A DNA stretch of 64,000 bases from Pseudocitrobacter corydidari (GCF_021172065.1 NZ_CP087880.1:3324583-3388582); one strand, 5' to 3'. Shown: positions 1 to 12,803, numbered from the stretch's first letter. Numbers and translations: made by a program. The notes: generated by a model from the sequence alone, not told the origin.

Positions 1-38
1 ATATCTAACTTAAGAATTTACTACTCATTTTAAGTATC

Positions 39-62
39 CCCTCACCATAAGGAGAGGGGATG
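39..62 (-). terminator. possible terminator downstream of fklB
   Basis: Read on the minus strand just past the fklB stop, the arms TCCCCTC and GAGGGGA can pair around a short loop and are followed by a weakly T-rich stretch. The sequence also resembles a fragment of the GC-rich repeat seen at 15917-15950. The terminator role is inferred. Confidence 0.4.
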
Positions 63-70
63 ACGCGAGC

Positions 71-691
71 TTACAGAATTTCCAGCAGCTCGACTTCAAA
101 GACCAGGGTGCTGAACGGCGGGATGGACGCGCCAGCGCCGCGCTCGCCGTAGGCCAGGTTATGAGGGATAGTCAGTTCCCATTTGGAGCCAACCGGCATC
201 AGGGTCAGCGCTTCGATCCAACCAGCAATAACGCCGTTAACCGGGAATTCAGCCGGTTCGCCGCGCGCAACGGAGCTGTCGAATACGGTGCCGTCGATCA
301 GTTTACCGGTGTAGTGCACGCGAACGTGGTCGGTACGCGCCGGGATAGCGCCTTCGCCCTGAGTCAGAACGCGGAATTGCAGACCGGATTCGGTGCTGTT
401 CACGCCCTCTTTTTCACGGTTTTCTTCCAGGTATTTCACACCGTCTGCCGCCATCGCTGCAAAACGTTCTTTACGCACGGCATCAGCACGTTCGTGGATT
501 TCACGCAGCGCACGGTGTACCGCTTCAACCGGCACAGCAGGCTGTTTGCCTTCCAGTGCGTCAGCGATGCCAGCTACCAGCGCTTCCGGCAGCAGGCCCT
601 GCAAACCGGACTCGCTCAGCTGCTGTCCTACCTGCAGGCCGATGCCGTAGCTTGCCTGTGCTTCGATGGTGTCAAAAGTCGGGGTGGCCAT
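71..691 (-). CDS. fklB: FKBP-type peptidyl-prolyl cis-trans isomerase FklB (FKBP22)
   Basis: This encodes a 206-residue dimeric FKBP22-type prolyl isomerase, which catalyses cis-trans isomerisation of proline peptide bonds during protein folding. The N-terminal part (about residues 1-85) is the helical dimerisation domain. The C-terminal part carries the FKBP fold, with the VHYTGKL, GTVFDSS, GWIEAL and AYGERGAG motifs. The length equals E. coli FklB as I recall it. I chose the ATG at 691 (MATPTF) because an AAAGGAAAG ribosome-binding site lies just upstream; the open frame continues further but that part looks like leader. The gene is divergent from ytfB. Function is known from the family; the assignment is by sequence recognition. 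Confidence 0.96.
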   Translation of the reverse strand: MATPTFDTIEAQASYGIGLQVGQQLSESGLQGLLPEALVAGIADALEGKQPAVPVEAVHRALREIHERADAVRKERFAAMAADGVKYLEENREKEGVNSTESGLQFRVLTQGEGAIPARTDHVRVHYTGKLIDGTVFDSSVARGEPAEFPVNGVIAGWIEALTLMPVGSKWELTIPHNLAYGERGAGASIPPFSTLVFEVELLEIL

Positions 692-921
692 TGTCTTTCC
701 TTTCTTCGGGTATAAAGTAGCGGGCAGCATAACAGCCATGCCCTGAACGGTAAACTTTGTGTCAGGAAAGATGACAAATCGCGGGGAAAAAGAAACAATA
801 GGCTGGGAGAATGATCTTGCCTAAGGATGTGTTGCGAAAGCGCGCTTTGCCTCGCCGTTCAGGCAGTTAGCCAGCTATACTCGTGACGAGGATAATAAAA
901 GACGCGGAGCAGGAGGAAACC

Positions 922-1575
922 ATGCCCGGGCGATTTGAGTTAAAACCTACGCTGGTGAAGATTTGGCATGCGCCGGATAATCTTCGCATCATGGACCCGC
1001 TACCCACCATGCACCGTCGCGGCATTATTATTGCTGCGCTGGCGGTGGTCATCGGCTTTCTGCTGCCGTCAAACGACGACACAGCGTCCGACCCGGTAAG
1101 CCGCACTGCGCAGCTCGATGTGCAGTCGCAATCACGCCCACAGCCCGATAACGCGCCAATGCAAACGCAGCTGGTGACGCCGAGCAACGATCCCGGCCTG
1201 GTCGCTCCTGTTGAACCGGAACCTGTCCCTGAAGAACAGCCGCAGGAGCAAGAGCAGCCACAGGCGCAGAGCCAGCCGCAAACGCAGCCGTTCCAGGAAA
1301 ATCAGGGCATCGACCAGCAGTGGCGCTCCTACCGCGTAGAGCCCGGTAAAACGCTGGCGCAGCTGTTCCGCGACCATAATCTTCCGGCAACCGATGTTTA
1401 CGCAATGGCACAGGTAGAGGGTGCAGGCAAGCCGCTCAGCAACCTACAAAACGGTCAAATGGTGCAGATTCGCCAGAACGCCAGCGGTGTCGTGACAGGG
1501 CTGACCATTGATACTGGTAATGGACAAGTACTGTTTACCCGCCAGCCGAACGGTAGTTTTATTCGCGCGCGGTAG
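922..1575 (+). CDS. ytfB: YtfB, cell-division associated OapA-family protein
   Basis: A 217-residue inner-membrane protein with a cytoplasmic N-terminus, one membrane segment near residues 33-51 (IIIAALAVVIGFLLP), a Gln/Pro-rich periplasmic linker (about 60-130) and a C-terminal OapA/LysM-like domain (about 135-217, WRSYRVEPGKTLAQLF onwards) of the kind that binds glycan strands. In E. coli YtfB localises to the septum and its overproduction affects division. The start at 922 is fixed by an AGGAGG ribosome-binding site at 911-916. The Gln-rich linker is the least conserved part compared with my memory of the E. coli protein. It is transcribed divergently from fklB and ends at a bidirectional hairpin. 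Confidence 0.92.
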   Translation: MPGRFELKPTLVKIWHAPDNLRIMDPLPTMHRRGIIIAALAVVIGFLLPSNDDTASDPVSRTAQLDVQSQSRPQPDNAPMQTQLVTPSNDPGLVAPVEPEPVPEEQPQEQEQPQAQSQPQTQPFQENQGIDQQWRSYRVEPGKTLAQLFRDHNLPATDVYAMAQVEGAGKPLSNLQNGQMVQIRQNASGVVTGLTIDTGNGQVLFTRQPNGSFIRAR

Positions 1576-1581
1576 TGCATT

Positions 1582-1606
1582 AGCCCGATGATGACATCAT
1601 CGGGCT
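1582..1606. terminator. bidirectional terminator between ytfB and the DMT transporter gene
   Basis: A perfect inverted repeat (AGCCCGATGATG / CATCATCGGGCT) lies between the convergent genes. A short T-rich run (TTACTTTTT) follows on the plus strand. Confidence 0.7.
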
Positions 1607-1610
1607 GACC

Positions 1611-2543
1611 TTACTTTTTGCTGACCTTATTCACCCACCAAATCCCCGAACACACCAGTACCAACGCCACCGCGTATTTCACTTCCAGAATATTTTCACC
1701 GAGGAAGATAGCGGAGAGCACCGTTCCCGCGACCGGAATCACGAAGTTAAACGGCGCAATCATACTGACGCGGTTGTATTTGAGAATCACGCTCCACAGG
1801 GCGAAAGCGACGGATGAGAGGAACACCAGATACGCGAGGATCGCCAGCGCCGTCGTGCTCTCGATGGCCAGATGACCGCCCGTAAGATAGCCGCCCACCA
1901 CCAGCGCGCCACCGCCGATCGCCAGTTGCCAGCCCGTCATGACCGTCGGATCAACCGTTTGCGAGATACGTTTACCATAGAGCGTGGCTGCCGACAGGAT
2001 AAAGGCGGCCAGGACAACAAAACCATCGCCCTGCCAGACGAAGCTGAAATCCGCCAGCGAGTGGTTGAAGTTCACCAGCATCACGCCGATAAAGCCCAGC
2101 ACGCAGCCGATGGTTTTGTTATAGCTCAGGCGGTCGTTCTGATAGATGAAATGCGCCAGCAGCACGCTAAAGAAGGTGCCTGTCGCATTCATGATGGACC
2201 CCTTCACGCCCGTAGTGAACGCCAGGCCGATATAGAAGAAGGCGTACTGGATGGAGGTTTGGGTGAGCCCCAGCAGCGTGAGCTGGCCGAACTGGCGACC
2301 GCTCAGGCGTGCGATAGGTTTACGCTGCGCCAGCGCGAAAAGCAGCAATACCAGTCCGGCAAACAGGAACCGGTAGCCCGCAAAGACTATCTTCGACGGG
2401 ATATCGTCGGTCGCAATGTGAAAGAGTTCATAACCGTTTTTGATGGCAGGGTAAGAACTTCCCCATAACAGGCAACAGAGCGTAGCACAGGCGTAAGCAA
2501 CATGTTTACGGGCAAAGACGGGAGCCGGGCAGGCAGTTTCCAT
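1611..2543 (-). CDS. EamA/DMT-family inner-membrane transporter, substrate unknown
   Basis: A 310-residue polytopic membrane protein with about ten hydrophobic segments in two EamA-type repeats. The first begins YACATLCCLLWGSSYPAIKNG and the second is centred on FVVLAAFILSAATLYGKRIS. The last segments (FNFVIPVAGTVLSAIFLGE) are typical of drug/metabolite transporters. It is not the E. coli ytfF protein and I do not recall a gene at this position in K-12, so it is an accessory or lineage-specific member. The ATG at 2543 is preferred; an in-frame GTG at 2552 is possible, and neither has a strong ribosome-binding site. It lies alone between ytfB and the ribosomal protein operon. No substrate can be inferred. 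Confidence 0.8.
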   Translation of the reverse strand: METACPAPVFARKHVAYACATLCCLLWGSSYPAIKNGYELFHIATDDIPSKIVFAGYRFLFAGLVLLLFALAQRKPIARLSGRQFGQLTLLGLTQTSIQYAFFYIGLAFTTGVKGSIMNATGTFFSVLLAHFIYQNDRLSYNKTIGCVLGFIGVMLVNFNHSLADFSFVWQGDGFVVLAAFILSAATLYGKRISQTVDPTVMTGWQLAIGGGALVVGGYLTGGHLAIESTTALAILAYLVFLSSVAFALWSVILKYNRVSMIAPFNFVIPVAGTVLSAIFLGENILEVKYAVALVLVCSGIWWVNKVSKK

Positions 2544-2640
2544 TCCATACACCAGAGTTAAAATGACGTTTCATTTATTATCATTGATTGTATGAGAAAT
2601 AGCTACCATACCAGCGCTAAAGCGGGAACGATAAAAAGCA

Positions 2641-2664
2641 AAACGCCGGCACAGGGCCGGCGTC
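2641..2664 (-). terminator. terminator of the rpsF-priB-rpsR-rplI operon
   Basis: On the minus strand, 23 bases past the rplI stop, arms GACGCCGGC and GCCGGCGTT enclose a five-base loop. They run into TTTTGCTTTTT, a classical intrinsic terminator. Confidence 0.9.
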
Positions 2665-2687
2665 TTGTCGTGGTGATGAGTAATTAA

Positions 2688-3149
<462 letters not shown>

Positions 3150-3178
3150 TCAAAGTCGTATTAATGGACCGTGACCGA

Positions 3179-3725
<547 letters not shown>

Positions 3726-3731
3726 CAGAAA

Positions 3732-4145
<414 letters not shown>

Positions 4146-4151
4146 TTATTC

Positions 4152-4188
4152 AGCCTCCTGTCTGGGTCAGCCGCGGCCCATGGAGGCA
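4152..4188 (-). promoter_or_regulatory. S6:S18-binding autoregulatory leader of rpsF mRNA
   Basis: In the rpsF 5' leader the arms GCCTCC and GGAGGC, then TGGG and CCCA, pair around a CCG-containing core (GCCGCGG). This matches the known proteobacterial S6:S18 leader, where a CCG bulge mimics the 16S rRNA site. Translation repression is inferred from that family. Confidence 0.75.
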
Positions 4189-4226
4189 AGGAACGTGTTA
4201 AAGGGCGGCTGAAAAATTGACGCGTC

Positions 4227-4255
4227 ATAATACTGGTATGCCCCGTTAAACTCAA
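4227..4255 (-). promoter_or_regulatory. sigma-70 promoter of the rpsF operon
   Basis: On the minus strand TTGAGT (4250-4255) and TATTAT (4227-4232) are separated by exactly 17 bases, about 100 bases upstream of rpsF. That places the start of transcription before the S6:S18 leader. Confidence 0.7.
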
Positions 4256-4467
4256 GGTGATTGCACAAATAATTCGCACAAAGCGTAAAGCGAGTCTAAG
4301 GCGATGATTTAGAATCAAACAGCATGAGATACGCTGCTTTTTTGAACAACCCCATCAAAAATGGTCACGATTTCCCCTAAGAGAAACGATTACACTTTAT
4401 GTAGAGAACAACCGTATTGAGAGGAGCGAAGTTACCGTAACGTCAGTGCTGAAGTGGAGCGTACAGG

Positions 4468-4743
4468 ATGAAAAACATCACCATTGCCATTCTCGCGGCG
4501 CTGTTTCTAAGTGCAAACGTCTCCGCCGCCATCAAAATCGACGCCCGTCAGGCTCGCAATATGGACGATGTACAGAGCTTAGGGGTCATTTATATCAACC
4601 ATAATCTCGCGACGGTCAGCGAGGCTGAGCTGGCGCTGAATGAAGAGAGCGAGGCTCAGGGCGCGAAATACTTCCGCCCGATATTAATGCATGAGCCGGG
4701 GAGTAATGGCGTGATACATGCCAGTGCTGATATTTATCGTTAA
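4468..4743 (+). CDS. yjfY: YjfY, periplasmic DUF1471 (BhsA/McbA family) protein
   Basis: A 91-residue small exported protein. The signal peptide runs MKNITIAILAALFLSANVSA. It is followed by one DUF1471 domain, recognisable by the SLGVIYINHNLATVSEAELALNE and AKYFRPI blocks ending in a short Tyr-Arg C-terminus. Family members such as BhsA, McbA and YdgH affect stress tolerance and biofilm formation; the specific role of YjfY is unknown. It is one of three DUF1471 genes within 9 kb (with bsmA and yjfN). Confidence 0.88.
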   Translation: MKNITIAILAALFLSANVSAAIKIDARQARNMDDVQSLGVIYINHNLATVSEAELALNEESEAQGAKYFRPILMHEPGSNGVIHASADIYR

Positions 4744-4770
4744 GCACCAAAATGATGCTGGATAAGAAAG

Positions 4771-4819
4771 GCCCCGTCGCCTGACCGATGACATCCCTGA
4801 GGAGACTCAACGACGGGGC
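4771..4819. terminator. bidirectional terminator between yjfY and ulaF
   Basis: Arms GCCCCGTCG and CGACGGGGC enclose a 31-base loop. The loop contains its own small TGAG/CTCA hairpin. On the minus strand the 3' arm runs into CCTTTCTT. It separates convergent yjfY and the end of the ula operon. Confidence 0.65.
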
Positions 4820-4825
4820 GCTTAG

Positions 4826-5512
4826 TTACTTCTGCCCGTAATAGGCGTTGGGACCGTGCTTACGCATGAAGTGTTTATTCATCAGGAAGCTGTCGATGTG
4901 ATTCAGTTGTGGGTTAATACTGCGCGCAATCCACGCCATTTTCGCCACTTCTTCCATCACTACTGCGTTGTGCACCGCATCGTGCGCGTCTTTCCCCCAG
5001 GCGAACGGCCCGTGCTGATACACCACAATCCCCGGCGTATGCAGCGGCTCGGCGTTACCCAGCGTTTCGATAATCACTTTGCCGGTGTTCAGTTCATACT
5101 CGCCCTGCACCTCTTCTTCGCTTAATCCGCGCGTACACGGGATGTCACCAAAGAAGTAGTCGGCGTGCGTGGTGCCTAACGCCGGGATCGCCAGCCCCGC
5201 CTGCGCCCATGCGGTAGCATGAGTGGAGTGGGTATGGACAATGCCGCCAAGCGAGGGATAACGACGGTAGAGTTCGAGATGCGTTGCGGTGTCGGAAGAC
5301 GGGCGATACTCCCCTTCCACCACCTTGCCGGTCATATCGACCACCACCATATCGTCTGCTTTCATGGTTTCGTAGGCGACGCCGCTGGGCTTGATCACCA
5401 CCAGCCCGCGTTCGCGGTCGATGGCGCTGACGTTGCCCCAGGTAAAGGTCACCAGCCCGTAACGCGGCAGATCCATGTTGGCTTCAAATACCTGCTGTTT
5501 CAGCTTTTGCAT
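4826..5512 (-). CDS. ulaF: L-ribulose-5-phosphate 4-epimerase UlaF
   Basis: A 228-residue class II aldolase-family epimerase that converts L-ribulose 5-phosphate to D-xylulose 5-phosphate, the last step of anaerobic L-ascorbate use. The AraD/UlaF signatures are visible: [11 protein letters not shown] near the start, KPSGVAYE, and the zinc-binding [12 protein letters not shown] block near residue 95. The ATG at 5512 shares one base with the ulaE stop (TAATG), implying translational coupling. A longer in-frame extension upstream lies inside ulaE and is rejected. It is the last gene of ulaABCDEF. Confidence 0.95.
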   Translation of the reverse strand: MQKLKQQVFEANMDLPRYGLVTFTWGNVSAIDRERGLVVIKPSGVAYETMKADDMVVVDMTGKVVEGEYRPSSDTATHLELYRRYPSLGGIVHTHSTHATAWAQAGLAIPALGTTHADYFFGDIPCTRGLSEEEVQGEYELNTGKVIIETLGNAEPLHTPGIVVYQHGPFAWGKDAHDAVHNAVVMEEVAKMAWIARSINPQLNHIDSFLMNKHFMRKHGPNAYYGQK

Positions 5513-6366
5513 TATGCCGCCTCCACCATGCCTGCTTTGGCCATGCGCGCTTTCACCCAATCACGCGCTTTCGCCACTTCTGCCGCCGGGTCTTCCGCCG
5601 TTTCGCTCCACATCTCAATCAGGTACGGCCCGCAATAGCCACTCTGTTTGAGCGTTTCGAAGCAACGTTCGAAATCCACCACACCTTCGCCAAACGGCAC
5701 GTTTTTGAAGACGCCTGGTTTGGTGTCTTTCACATGCACCGCGACGATATGCCCGATTCCGGCCTGCAATTCCATCTGTACGTCGTTGTCCCACGCCGAC
5801 AGGTTGCCGATATCCGGGTAGAGCTGGAACCACGGGTTGTTGAGATAGTGCGCGTAACCCAGCGCCTTGCTGATGGAGTTCATCAACGGATAATCCATAA
5901 TCTCCATCGCCAGCGTCACCTGCGCGCGGCTCGCCATCTCAACGCTCTCTTTCAGGCCGTCACGGAAACGGCGACGCGTTTCGTTATTGGCTTCCTGATA
6001 GTAAACGTCATAGCCCGCCAGCTGGATCACGCGAATGCCAACGTCCTGGGCGAACTGGATGGCTTTACGCATAATCTCCAGCCCCTGCGCCCGCACCGCG
6101 TCATCTTCGCTGCCCAGCGGGAAACGACGATGAGCAGAAAGGCACATGGACGGCACGCGCACGCCGGTTTCAACAATCGCGTTGACCAGCGCCAGACGCT
6201 GCTCGCGGCTCCAGTCGAGGCGCGAAAGGCGCTCGTCAGTTTCATCCACCGACATCTCGACAAAATCGAAGCCCAACGTTTTTGCCAGTCGCAGGCGTTC
6301 CAGCCAGCACTCCCCGGCGGGGAGCGCCTTTTCATAGATGCCAAGCGGGATTTGTTTGGACAACAT
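5512..6366 (-). CDS. ulaE: L-xylulose-5-phosphate 3-epimerase UlaE
   Basis: A 284-residue TIM-barrel epimerase of the xylose isomerase-like family. It converts L-xylulose 5-phosphate to L-ribulose 5-phosphate. Expected metal-site segments are visible: [39 protein letters not shown] and [18 protein letters not shown]. The length equals E. coli UlaE. It follows ulaD by 9 bases and overlaps ulaF by one base. Confidence 0.96.
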
Positions 6367-6375
6367 ATCCGCTCC

Positions 6376-7026
6376 TTAGCCCCACAACTGGGCAATAGAA
6401 CGTTTGAACTGACGTGCAGCTTCTACCGGAGAGGCGGCATCACGGATGCTGCGACCGGCAATAAAGACGTGAATCGGAATACCCTTGAACAGCGGCAGAT
6501 CTTCCAGCGCCAGGCCTCCGGTGACGGTGACTTTGAAGCCCATATCGGAAAGACGTTTGATCGCGGTAATATCTGCTTCGCCCCACGCCACGCCTGCGGC
6601 CTGTGCGTCACGGCTGCGGTGATAAACCACCTGCCCAATACCTGCGTCGCGCCACTGTTGCGCCTGTTCCCAGGTCCAGTAACCGGTCAGCTCGATCTGC
6701 ACATCGCCGTTAAACTCTTTTGCTACGTCCAGCGCGCCTTTGGCGGTGTTGATATCCGCACAGCAAATCACGGTCACCCAGTCAGCGTTGGCTTCGAAGC
6801 ACATACGCGAAAGGATTTTGCCTGCATCGGCAATTTTGGCGTCTGCCAGCACGATTTTGTGCGGGTAGAGCGCTTTCAGATCGCGAACCGCACGCACGCC
6901 TTCGCCCACGCACAGAATGGTACCCACTTCGATAATGTCGACTTCTTCGGCAATCAGGCGAGTGGTTTCGTAGGCGCTATCCATAGTCTGGTTGTCCAGC
7001 GCGACCTGCAACATCGGTAATGACAT
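6376..7026 (-). CDS. ulaD: 3-keto-L-gulonate-6-phosphate decarboxylase UlaD
   Basis: A 216-residue orotidine-5-phosphate decarboxylase-superfamily barrel that decarboxylates 3-keto-L-gulonate 6-phosphate to L-xylulose 5-phosphate with Mg2+. The catalytic strand [11 protein letters not shown] carries the Asp-Lys-Asp pattern, and [10 protein letters not shown] and [11 protein letters not shown] follow. The start at 7026 ([12 protein letters not shown]) gives the standard length; the frame is open further upstream but that part overlaps ulaC. It is nearly identical to the E. coli protein. Confidence 0.97.
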   Translation of the reverse strand: MSLPMLQVALDNQTMDSAYETTRLIAEEVDIIEVGTILCVGEGVRAVRDLKALYPHKIVLADAKIADAGKILSRMCFEANADWVTVICCADINTAKGALDVAKEFNGDVQIELTGYWTWEQAQQWRDAGIGQVVYHRSRDAQAAGVAWGEADITAIKRLSDMGFKVTVTGGLALEDLPLFKGIPIHVFIAGRSIRDAASPVEAARQFKRSIAQLWG

Positions 7027-7039
7027 GTTCAATTCCTTC

Positions 7040-7504
7040 TTAAGCTGCCGCGTTGGTGCGGTCAATGAGATCCAGTACTTCCTGCTCGGTACGGCAGGCA
7101 CGTAAACGGTCGAAATTCTCTTCATCTTCAAACAGATTGACGATCTGCATGATGCCCACTTCCTGGTGAGTGTTGGCATCGACCGCTGCCATGGTGATGA
7201 GGATATCCACCGGGTCGTTATCTTCGTGGTTGAACTCCAGCGGCTTTTTCAGCGTCACCAGCGCAAAACCGGTTTTCTTAACGCCCTCTTCCGGGCGACC
7301 GTGCGGCATTGCCAGGCCCGGTGCGAGCACAAAGTACGGGCCGTGCTGTTCAACCGCATCCAGAATCGCCTGGTAGTAACGCGGCTCGACAACATCCGCC
7401 GCCACCAGCAGGTCAACGCCGATTTTCACTGCGTCCTGCCAGGTTTCAGCTTCTGCCTGCAGACGGATGGATTTATTTTCGGCCAGCGAATCACGTAATT
7501 TCAT
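7040..7504 (-). CDS. ulaC: ascorbate-specific PTS enzyme IIA component UlaC
   Basis: A 154-residue cytoplasmic IIA domain of the mannitol/fructose type. It carries phosphate from HPr to UlaB. The phosphoryl-acceptor histidine lies in [16 protein letters not shown] (about residue 68-72), and an [11 protein letters not shown] block follows as in IIA-Fru proteins. It lies between ulaB (9-base gap) and ulaD (13-base gap). Confidence 0.96.
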   Translation of the reverse strand: MKLRDSLAENKSIRLQAEAETWQDAVKIGVDLLVAADVVEPRYYQAILDAVEQHGPYFVLAPGLAMPHGRPEEGVKKTGFALVTLKKPLEFNHEDNDPVDILITMAAVDANTHQEVGIMQIVNLFEDEENFDRLRACRTEQEVLDLIDRTNAAA

Positions 7505-7513
7505 GGCGCGTCC

Positions 7514-7819
7514 TTACTTCACGTCCTGCGGGAAATGTTCTTTGATCACTTCCAGCAGTTTCGGGCCAAAATCGGCAGGAGAGAGCATGTTGCGCACGCC
7601 AACCACATATTTGTTGCCGGTCACGGTGATTTCACCCGCGATGTGCGTAGAAGCGATGATGATATCCGCGTTGCTCAACTCGCTTTTGTACTCGCCAACC
7701 GCGCAGCTGTTTACCGTGTGGTCAATGTTTGATTGGGTTAAAAACTGGTCCACTTTCATCTTCATGATCATGGAACTGCCTTGTCCGTTGCCACACACAG
7801 CCAGAATACGTACGGTCAT
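7514..7819 (-). CDS. ulaB: ascorbate-specific PTS enzyme IIB component UlaB
   Basis: A 101-residue IIB domain. The phosphocysteine loop [14 protein letters not shown] lies near residue 9. It accepts phosphate from UlaC and phosphorylates ascorbate during transport through UlaA. The start at 7819 (MTVRILAV) gives the known length; an ATG two codons upstream (7825) is in frame but less likely. It is nearly identical to E. coli UlaB. Confidence 0.96.
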   Translation of the reverse strand: MTVRILAVCGNGQGSSMIMKMKVDQFLTQSNIDHTVNSCAVGEYKSELSNADIIIASTHIAGEITVTGNKYVVGVRNMLSPADFGPKLLEVIKEHFPQDVK

Positions 7820-7834
7820 AATCAAAACTCCTTA

Positions 7835-9593
<1,759 letters not shown>

Positions 9594-10658
9594 ATGAGTA
9601 AAGTAGAAACCATCACACGTGAATCCTGGATCCTGAGCACCTTCCCGGAATGGGGCTGCTGGCTGAACGAAGAGATTGAGCAGGAGAAAGTGGCACCGGG
9701 AACATTTGCGATGTGGTGGCTGGGCTGCACCGGTATCTGGTTGAAATCTGAGGGTAACACCAATATCTGCGTCGATTTCTGGTGCGGCACCGGCAAGCAG
9801 AGCCACGGCAACCCGCTAATGAAGCAGGGTCACCAAATGCAGCGTATGGCGGGCGTGAAAAAACTGCAGCCAAACCTGCGCACCACCCCGTTTGTTCTTG
9901 ATCCGTTTGCCATTCGCCAGATCGACGCCGTCCTGGCAACGCACGATCATAACGATCACATCGATGTGAACGTCGCCGCCGCCGTGATGCAGAACTGCGC
10001 TGATGATGTGCCGTTTATCGGGCCGAAAACCTGCGTCGATTTATGGATTGGCTGGGGCGTGCCGAAAGAGCGTTGCATCGTAGTTAAACCGGGCGACGTG
10101 GTAAAAGTTAAAGACATTGAAATTCATGCACTTGACGCCTTCGACCGTACGGCACTGATTACCCTGCCTGCCGATCAAAAAGCGGCTGGCGTACTGCCAG
10201 ACGGTATGGACGATCGCGCGGTAAACTACCTGTTCAAAACGCCGGGCGGCTCCCTGTATCACAGCGGCGATTCCCACTACTCTAACTACTATGCGAAACA
10301 CGGTAATGAGTATCAAATCGACGTGGCTTTAGGCTCCTATGGTGAGAACCCACGCGGTATTACCGATAAAATGACCAGCGCCGATATGCTGCGTATGGGC
10401 GAAGCGTTAAATGCGAAAGTAGTGATCCCGTTCCATCACGACATCTGGTCAAACTTCCAGGCCGATCCGCAAGAGATTCGCGTACTGTGGGAGATGAAAA
10501 AAGATCGTTTGAAGTATGGCTTTAAGCCGTTTATCTGGCAGGTTGGCGGCAAGTTCACCTGGCCTCTGGATAAAGACAATTTCGAGTACCACTATCCGCG
10601 TGGTTTCGACGACTGCTTCACGATTGAACCGGATCTGCCGTTCAAATCATTCCTGTAA
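9594..10658 (+). CDS. ulaG: L-ascorbate-6-phosphate lactonase UlaG
   Basis: A 354-residue metallo-beta-lactamase-fold hydrolase that opens L-ascorbate 6-phosphate to 3-keto-L-gulonate 6-phosphate. The metal motif THDHNDHID lies near residues 117-125. Later ligands are in [12 protein letters not shown] and IPFHHDIW. The length equals E. coli UlaG and identity is very high. Despite its fold it is not a resistance enzyme. It starts after an AAGAGGG site and is followed by a hairpin before ulaR. Confidence 0.97.
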   Translation: MSKVETITRESWILSTFPEWGCWLNEEIEQEKVAPGTFAMWWLGCTGIWLKSEGNTNICVDFWCGTGKQSHGNPLMKQGHQMQRMAGVKKLQPNLRTTPFVLDPFAIRQIDAVLATHDHNDHIDVNVAAAVMQNCADDVPFIGPKTCVDLWIGWGVPKERCIVVKPGDVVKVKDIEIHALDAFDRTALITLPADQKAAGVLPDGMDDRAVNYLFKTPGGSLYHSGDSHYSNYYAKHGNEYQIDVALGSYGENPRGITDKMTSADMLRMGEALNAKVVIPFHHDIWSNFQADPQEIRVLWEMKKDRLKYGFKPFIWQVGGKFTWPLDKDNFEYHYPRGFDDCFTIEPDLPFKSFL

Positions 10659-10668
10659 TCCGCTCCCT

Positions 10669-10691
10669 AGCCGGATAGATCCTATCCGGCT
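10669..10691 (+). terminator. hairpin between ulaG and ulaR
   Basis: A perfect inverted repeat AGCCGGATAG-ATC-CTATCCGGCT lies 10 bases past ulaG and is followed by a weak T run. It likely ends or attenuates the ulaG transcript. Confidence 0.65.
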
Positions 10692-10762
10692 CTCTCCTGA
10701 CATAGTATTTTCGTGACATTTCAAATATCATCTTTGCTCATCATTTTTTATCGGATTAGCTC

Positions 10763-11518
10763 ATGACGGAAGCGCAAAGGCATCAAATATTACTCGAACT
10801 GCTGGCGCAGACAGGCTTTGTCACCGTAGAACAGGTGATGACCCGACTGGGGATTTCACCGGCCACCGCTCGCCGGGACATCAACAAGCTCGATGAAAGC
10901 GGCAAACTGAAAAAAGTACGTAACGGCGCTGAAGCCATCAATCAACCGCGCCCGCGCTGGTCTCCAATGAATATCCATCAGGCGCTGAATCACGATGAGA
11001 AAGTGCGTATCGCCAGAGCCGCATCGCAACTGGTAATGCCTGGTGAAAGCGTGGTCATTAACTGTGGTTCAACCGCTTTTCTGCTGGGGCAGGAGATCTG
11101 CGGCAAACCGGTGCAAATCATCACCAACTATTTGCCGCTGGCGAATTACCTCATTGAGCAGGAGCATGACAGCGTGATCATCATGGGTGGGCAGTACAAC
11201 CGCAGCCATGCGATCACACTCAGCCCTCAGGGCAGCGAAAACAGCCTCTATGCGGGCCACTGGATGTTCACCAGCGGTAAGGGGCTTACCGCAGAAGGGT
11301 TGTATAAAACCGACATGCTCACCGCGATGGCCGAGCAAAAAATGTTGAATGTTGTCGGTAAACTCGCCGTATTGGTGGATAGCAGTAAGGTTGGCGAACG
11401 CGCAGGTATGCTGTTCAGCCGCGCCGATGAAATCGATATGGTTATCACCGGCAAGCAGGCTGACCCTGAAATCCTCAAAGCGCTGGAAGCACAGGGCGTG
11501 CAGGTGCTGCGCGTTTAG
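10763..11518 (+). CDS. ulaR: DeoR-family transcriptional repressor UlaR
   Basis: A 251-residue repressor of the ula regulon. It binds the ulaA-ulaG region and is released by L-ascorbate 6-phosphate (known from E. coli). The N-terminal DeoR helix-turn-helix covers about residues 18-57 ([20 protein letters not shown]). The C-terminal sugar-phosphate sensing domain shows [32 protein letters not shown] and [13 protein letters not shown]. Length and order match E. coli. Its 3' end overlaps convergent yjfP by 4 bases. Confidence 0.96.
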   Translation: MTEAQRHQILLELLAQTGFVTVEQVMTRLGISPATARRDINKLDESGKLKKVRNGAEAINQPRPRWSPMNIHQALNHDEKVRIARAASQLVMPGESVVINCGSTAFLLGQEICGKPVQIITNYLPLANYLIEQEHDSVIIMGGQYNRSHAITLSPQGSENSLYAGHWMFTSGKGLTAEGLYKTDMLTAMAEQKMLNVVGKLAVLVDSSKVGERAGMLFSRADEIDMVITGKQADPEILKALEAQGVQVLRV

Positions 11519-12243
11519 AGATAGCGTTTAAAGAAATCGACAGTGTGGCTTAGGGCTTCTGGCGTAATGCGATGACGCACGCCAGCTTGCCAGACACAGG
11601 TCAGATTAGCGTCCAGTTGGTCGCGCTTCAACGCCTGCTGCAGACGAAATGTTTCATCAGGCGGCACCACATCGTCAGCATCGCCGTGCCAGAGCAGCAG
11701 CGGCCTGTCTGCGACGTGGGCGAGCTGCTGGCTGACATCCCACTCGGCCAGCAGCGGCGGAAGGTCAGCGCGCTGCGCATCAGCAGGTGGGAATAGCGTT
11801 GTGGAAAGCGAACTGAAATAGCCCGACCCCATCAGGCTGGCCACACATTTAAGCTCAGGGTGATGCGTCATGATCCCCAGTGCCGTCATTCCGCCCATCG
11901 AGGCCCCCGCCACCGCCAGACGCCCCTCGCTCACCAGTCGCTCACGGTATAGCGCTTCCTGCAATGCCGGAAACTCATGAAAGTTTTGCAGCAGAATCTG
12001 CCAGAAGTGCTGTAACCGTTGCTGCTCGTCACCGTTAAAGCGCGCCCCGTGTTCCGCCGCGCTCGGCATTACCACGCGAAAACCGGCCTGCGCCAGCGCG
12101 ACGGCAAAATAGCTGTAAACCAGGTTTGAGGAGGTAAATCCATGATAAAAAACGATGCAAGGCAGCGGTTGTGCAGCGTAACCTTTCGGGAACGCATGCA
12201 GGATTTCATTCCCCGCGAGCATGCGCATTTCCAGTTCAATCAT
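11515..12243 (-). CDS. yjfP: YjfP, alpha/beta-hydrolase carboxylesterase
   Basis: A 242-residue alpha/beta hydrolase. Visible elements are the oxyanion region [19 protein letters not shown], the nucleophile elbow GASMGG (about residue 122), an acid in [16 protein letters not shown] and a late histidine in [10 protein letters not shown]. coli YjfP is an esterase active on short acyl chains; the physiological substrate is unknown. The ATG at 12243 follows a GGAGG site. The protein is a few residues shorter than E. coli YjfP in the loop after the GYFSSL segment. It overlaps convergent ulaR by 4 bases. Confidence 0.9.
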   Translation of the reverse strand: MIELEMRMLAGNEILHAFPKGYAAQPLPCIVFYHGFTSSNLVYSYFAVALAQAGFRVVMPSAAEHGARFNGDEQQRLQHFWQILLQNFHEFPALQEALYRERLVSEGRLAVAGASMGGMTALGIMTHHPELKCVASLMGSGYFSSLSTTLFPPADAQRADLPPLLAEWDVSQQLAHVADRPLLLWHGDADDVVPPDETFRLQQALKRDQLDANLTCVWQAGVRHRITPEALSHTVDFFKRYL

Positions 12244-12449
12244 CGGTTGCCTCCTTCCGGCATACTGAATATCAGGCAAAGCAGTGGGGCTTTAGCAGAT
12301 GATCCTTTGTCTGATTTTTAACATTGAGAACCCAGTTGCACTTTCGTGAGATTTTCATTCGAAAATAGCGCTTGAGATAACAAATCGGGAACATTCCCCT
12401 AATGGGAATTTCCTTATACCACTACACTGTGAATATCAGGAAACGGGAT

Positions 12450-12803
12450 ATGGTTATGCGTCGCTTTACTCCTCTGTTACTGGCGTTACTGTTGAGCAGT
12501 TGCAGCATTCTGGAAGGTAAGCCTACAGCCCCTCCGGCGGCAACAGATACTCCACAAGAAATTCGTCGTAACCAGACGGAAGGTTTACAGCGGATGGGCA
12601 CCATCAGCGTCATGATATATGGCTCGCCAATGGATGTCGAAGCCGCGCTGAAAGCCAAAGCGACCGCGGCCAAAGCGGATTACTACGTTATCATCATGAT
12701 TGATGACAGCACGGTGGTTCCGGGGCAGTGGTATTCGCAGGCCATCCTTTACCGTAAAGATACTCAAAATCATTCGAGTTTTTTCAAGGCGGCAAGGGAG
12801 TGA
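12450..12803 (+). CDS. bsmA: BsmA (YjfO), DUF1471 lipoprotein, with C-terminus coded by an ERIC element
   Basis: A 117-residue lipoprotein. The lipobox LLSSC puts the lipidated cysteine at about residue 18. A single DUF1471 domain follows (LQRMGTISVMIYGSPMDVEAALKAK, then ADYYVIIMIDDSTVVPGQWYSQ). In E. coli BsmA affects biofilm stress and motility. The start at 12450 (ATG, AGGAAACG upstream) is preferred; a second ATG is at 12456. The last 15 or so codons, after AILYRK, lie inside an ERIC repeat, so the C-terminal tail (about DTQNHSSFFKAARE) and the stop codon are supplied by the repeat. Confidence 0.85.
   Translation: MVMRRFTPLLLALLLSSCSILEGKPTAPPAATDTPQEIRRNQTEGLQRMGTISVMIYGSPMDVEAALKAKATAAKADYYVIIMIDDSTVVPGQWYSQAILYRKDTQNHSSFFKAARE

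Noticed and set aside
5734..7020. A 428-codon open frame on the plus strand opposite ulaE and ulaD
   Set aside because: It lies wholly antisense to two recognised genes and resembles no family; it is a shadow of high-GC third positions on the other strand.
9594..10658. UlaG read as a resistance beta-lactamase because of its metallo-beta-lactamase fold
   Set aside because: Its identity to UlaG is very high and it lies inside the ula cluster; the fold is shared but the substrate is ascorbate 6-phosphate.
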